Below, in pieces: positions 6,263-8,532 of a stretch of DNA of 8,532 nucleotides. Made by a program: the position numbers and the translations under genes. Each line of letters begins with the position of its first letter. The first letter of the stretch is position 1. Under the pieces are notes generated by a model. That model saw nothing but the letters and a program-made list of their open reading frames with translations, did not search any database and was not told the origin of the DNA. The stretch lies in NCBI GenBank assembly GCA_047629095.1, contig JBLHWM010000150.1, positions 1 to 8,532 on the forward strand, in the 5' to 3' direction. Origin of the DNA: CALBMX01 sp047629095 (lineage in GTDB: Bacteria; Planctomycetota; UBA1135; GCA-002686595).

Positions 6263-7883
6263 CTTGCTCTGCGCCCTGGCTCTCTTCGGCCATGTTTACG
6301 CGATCGAGTGCCACGCCCGTATCCGCCGAGGCCATCGCTCCGGGGAGAGGTGCATTCGTCACCTCGGCGACACCGCGGAAGATGCGAGCAAACTGCAGGC
6401 CCAACACGGCGCCTGCGACGACCAGGATCATCGATGCGTCCTCCATGCCACGTTCAATCCGGTCCACCATTAGGAACGGGTTACCAACATGGCTCCCCTG
6501 GAGGAGATCGGTGTTGTCAGTCACAAAACCGATCAATGGCGGAACGATCAGCCCGCCGATGAAGAGAGCTGGTATCAGGGCGCGCGCAAGCGTTGTTCGC
6601 CCGATACTGTTGGATCGATTGCTGAACACGGCCGAAGGCAAGCAAAGATAGACGACGGCGTAGGCGCCCGTGGACCAGACCGCCAGCGCGGCCATGTTGC
6701 CGCTAGACAGCATGCCCGTGGACGATGGGGAGACAAGACCTGTGGCCATGAAGGAGGTGCTGCCTTCCAAGATCAGTCCACCCCAGGCGCAGATCATCGT
6801 AAGGGTCATCACCAGCCAAAGGGTCCCGCGCCCACCACCGGGGAGCCAAGGGAGCAAAAAGATTCGTAGCAGGGGATTCGCCGGCAGCTGGTGCTTCACG
6901 CGCATGCCAAGGCTCTCGCGCTCGGACACCAGGAAGATTCCCACGAGGGTGACCGCGCCGATCGCCATGGTCGTCATCATCCAGACGAACTCGGTCGCTG
7001 GAATCAGGCTATAAGCCCAGGAGACCCAAGCCATGAACATGCCGGCCATGACGAAGGTCAGGACCCGTAAGCCCGAGCTGCGGTTCTCCTCGTAGTGGGC
7101 CAGACGCGAGGTCGCGATCACGATGGAGAAGCCAGCCACGACACTAGCCAGCAGGATCAGCAGGGCCAAGATGACCTTCGCCTCGTCATCACCTAGGTCA
7201 ATACCCACTTGGGTCGCGGCGGCCATCCCCCCGATCAGTCCGGAGCACGCCCCCACAAGGGAGGTCGCAAGGATGATCATATAGCCGACCCGTGCCGTTC
7301 GCTTGGTCGCCAAGCTCGACAGACAGACGGCAAAGGCCGAGAGTGCGAAGGAGATGATTGCGAGCAAGGGCACGCTGATCAGAACCAGCTGCAAGTCAAC
7401 GCCGCCCAACAGGAAAGTGAAGGCGACGTAGGGGGTGAAGATCGAGAAGTACAGCAAAGCCTGGCTACCCGCTCCGAGCAGCTTGCCGTGAACGATATGC
7501 CTAGGTCGCAGACGCGACAGGATCAGTAAGTCGTAGGTGTTCTCCTCCCATTCGGCGCCCATGGAGCTAAACGCCGCCATGGGAACGAAGCCGACCACCG
7601 CAATCGTCAGGCAGGCAAAGATGCCCACGAAGAACGGTGGCCCGATCGGGTTCCAAGCGGCCGCGTCCGCGCTGCCAAGAACAATAGAGACAGCAACGAT
7701 CACGCTGACGATTACCGTGAACAGGAAGGCCGAGCGAAAGTGCTTACCGCGCAAAGCTTGGCGTACTTCCTTAACTAGGACCGGATTGAAACGATCGTCC
7801 AACCAAGTAAATGCGCGCTCCAAAGCGGTCTCTACAGGCGGCCCTGTGCCATCCATATCCAACTCGTTGTAGGTATCCTTCAC
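6255..7883 (-). CDS. ABC-2 type transporter permease, about 12 membrane helices
   Basis: This 542-aa integral membrane protein begins with a cytoplasmic segment (1-50) holding FNPVLVKEVRQALRG (32-46), a motif I associate with ABC-2 permeases of this lineage. Hydrophobic segments lie near 51-70, 82-104, 142-160, 163-188, 198-222, 235-256, 271-292, 298-318, 354-372, 395-417, 432-452 and 484-499. The cytoplasmic stretch EENTYDLLILSRLRPRHIVHGKL (113-135, containing LLILSRLRPR) matches the coupling-helix region of ABC-2 permeases. The C-terminal 40 residues are hydrophilic. GTG at 7883 is preferred to an ATG nine codons later because it overlaps the ATPase stop as GTGA and has GAGGGAG 7 nt upstream. 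Its partner is the ATPase encoded immediately upstream. The substrate is unknown; the family includes exporters of many kinds. With 12 helices it may supply both membrane halves in one chain. Confidence 0.88.
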   Translation of the reverse strand: MKDTYNELDMDGTGPPVETALERAFTWLDDRFNPVLVKEVRQALRGKHFRSAFLFTVIVSVIVAVSIVLGSADAAAWNPIGPPFFVGIFACLTIAVVGFVPMAAFSSMGAEWEENTYDLLILSRLRPRHIVHGKLLGAGSQALLYFSIFTPYVAFTFLLGGVDLQLVLISVPLLAIISFALSAFAVCLSSLATKRTARVGYMIILATSLVGACSGLIGGMAAATQVGIDLGDDEAKVILALLILLASVVAGFSIVIATSRLAHYEENRSSGLRVLTFVMAGMFMAWVSWAYSLIPATEFVWMMTTMAIGAVTLVGIFLVSERESLGMRVKHQLPANPLLRIFLLPWLPGGGRGTLWLVMTLTMICAWGGLILEGSTSFMATGLVSPSSTGMLSSGNMAALAVWSTGAYAVVYLCLPSAVFSNRSNSIGRTTLARALIPALFIGGLIVPPLIGFVTDNTDLLQGSHVGNPFLMVDRIERGMEDASMILVVAGAVLGLQFARIFRGVAEVTNAPLPGAMASADTGVALDRVNMAEESQGAEQDA

Positions 7884-7897
7884 GACACGACTCCCTC
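7880..7897 (-). promoter_or_regulatory. Shine-Dalgarno and GTGA overlap between ABC ATPase and permease
   Basis: On the minus strand GAGGGAG (7897-7891) precedes the GTG at 7883 by 7 nt, and that GTG shares GTGA with the ATPase stop codon. This supports coupled, near-stoichiometric translation of the two transporter subunits. Confidence 0.75.
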
Positions 7898-8532
7898 GGT
7901 AAGGCTAAGGAAGACATCTTCTAGGTCGACGCTCTCAGGGGCAAACTCGATGGGAGAGAGTCCCACCGAGACGAAGTGCGCGATCATGTCTGCAAGGGCT
8001 CGCTGGTCGCCATCGAAGTCGAAGGCGAGGCCATTGCGCTCCGTGTGAACCCCAGCGACGCCGGGCTGTTCGAGCAGCGCTCGCTCCACCGTGTCAACGT
8101 CCGCGAGGCAGCGCAGGAAGACGCGCATGTGAGGTCGCAGTTTGCGCAGGATCTCTTCGACGGTGCCTGCGCCTTGAATGCGGCCGCTCTCGATCACCGC
8201 GATGCTGTCCACCAGAGTGGAGAGTTCACTGAGAATATGAGACGAGATCAACACGCCCTTGCCCATGTCCGCGAGAGCGCGTACAAGCTCGCGCAGCTCG
8301 ACTCGTGCCCGTGGGTCGAGTCCGGCGGCGGGCTCATCCAAGATCAAGAAACCGGGGTCGTGGAGCAGTGTCTTCGCCAGGCAGAGGCGCTGCTTCATAC
8401 CCTTGGACAGGGTGTCGATCAGCTTGCCCTCTAGGCGTGAGAGTCCGGTGAAGTCCGACACGAACGACAGGGCGCTGCGCCGCTCTCGGCCGCGCATCCC
8501 ATAGGCACGGGCGAAGAAGTCCAGGTACTCCT
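7880..8532 (-). CDS. ABC transporter ATPase subunit (5' end outside window)
   Basis: The visible 216 codons are the C-terminal two-thirds of an ABC-2 type ATPase. The frame runs past an internal ATG (8497) to the window edge with EYLDFFARAYG, which aligns with the helical region of such ATPases, so the gene continues to the right and 8497 is not its start. Seen here are the signature motif LSKGMKQ (8390-8410), Walker B FLILDEP (8330-8350) followed by the D-loop GLDP, and the H-loop histidine in ISSHIL (8237-8239). The C-terminal extension, with SVDLEDVFLSLTEG near the end, is the usual regulatory tail of drug/antibiotic-type exporter ATPases. Walker A and the Q-loop must lie beyond 8532. All motifs visible are intact, so it should be active and should power the adjacent permease from the cytoplasmic face of the membrane. 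Confidence 0.92.
   Translation of the reverse strand, partial: EYLDFFARAYGMRGRERRSALSFVSDFTGLSRLEGKLIDTLSKGMKQRLCLAKTLLHDPGFLILDEPAAGLDPRARVELRELVRALADMGKGVLISSHILSELSTLVDSIAVIESGRIQGAGTVEEILRKLRPHMRVFLRCLADVDTVERALLEQPGVAGVHTERNGLAFDFDGDQRALADMIAHFVSVGLSPIEFAPESVDLEDVFLSLTEGVVS

Noticed and set aside
5387..6562. Several plus-strand open frames of about 100-200 codons over the DUF58 gene and the 3' end of the permease gene.
   Set aside because: They run opposite to well-supported coding frames with family motifs and show no recognisable protein features.
8495..8497. ATG as the start of the ABC ATPase.
   Set aside because: The frame continues upstream with EYLDFFARAYG, which belongs to the ATPase helical region, and Walker A has not yet appeared; the true start is outside the window.
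1..8532. CTAG tetranucleotide depletion as a genome signature.
   Set aside because: By eye CTAG occurs about twenty times, close to what base composition predicts, so it is not depleted and says little.

Overview
The window is GC-rich (roughly two-thirds GC by eye), almost fully coding, and holds six protein genes in two convergent blocks. No RNA gene, mobile element, CRISPR array or phage gene is visible. The set of families (a BatA-type VWA protein, a large VWA plus glutamine-amidotransferase-like protein, a DUF58 protein and an ABC-2 exporter whose permease begins with an NPVLVKEVRQALRG motif) is one I associate most with Planctomycetota. Related clusters occur in other phyla, so this assignment is an inference with moderate to low confidence.

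The plus strand (91-4901) carries two membrane-anchored VWA proteins joined by a 4-nt GTGA stop/start overlap. The first is a 650-aa BatA-like protein. The second is a 953-aa protein with two VWA domains flanking a glutamine-amidotransferase-like fold. Positive-inside reasoning puts the bulk of both outside the cytoplasm, with C-terminal transmembrane anchors. The first 90 bases hold no recognisable gene but contain a GC-rich inverted repeat.

The minus strand (8532 down to 4923) carries, in transcription order, an ABC ATPase whose 5' end lies beyond the window, a 12-helix ABC-2 type permease (GTGA overlap), a soluble DUF58 protein (8-nt overlap) and, after a 70-bp gap containing a strong stem-loop, a 142-aa tandem-CBS protein. 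The two blocks end 21 bp apart.

Together these resemble a MoxR/DUF58/VWA module, a family thought to act in metal-dependent protein maturation or envelope stress tolerance, combined with an ABC-2 exporter. The MoxR AAA+ ATPase normally expected is not in the window and may lie just outside it. The most unusual points are the split convergent arrangement (DUF58 travels with the ABC exporter instead of with the VWA genes), the CBS adenylate-sensor gene lodged at the convergence point, the modified metal-site motifs in two of the VWA domains, and a cytoplasmic tail with a basic end on the large VWA protein. I see no clearly unprecedented system; the module is recognisable but its biochemical role is poorly known.
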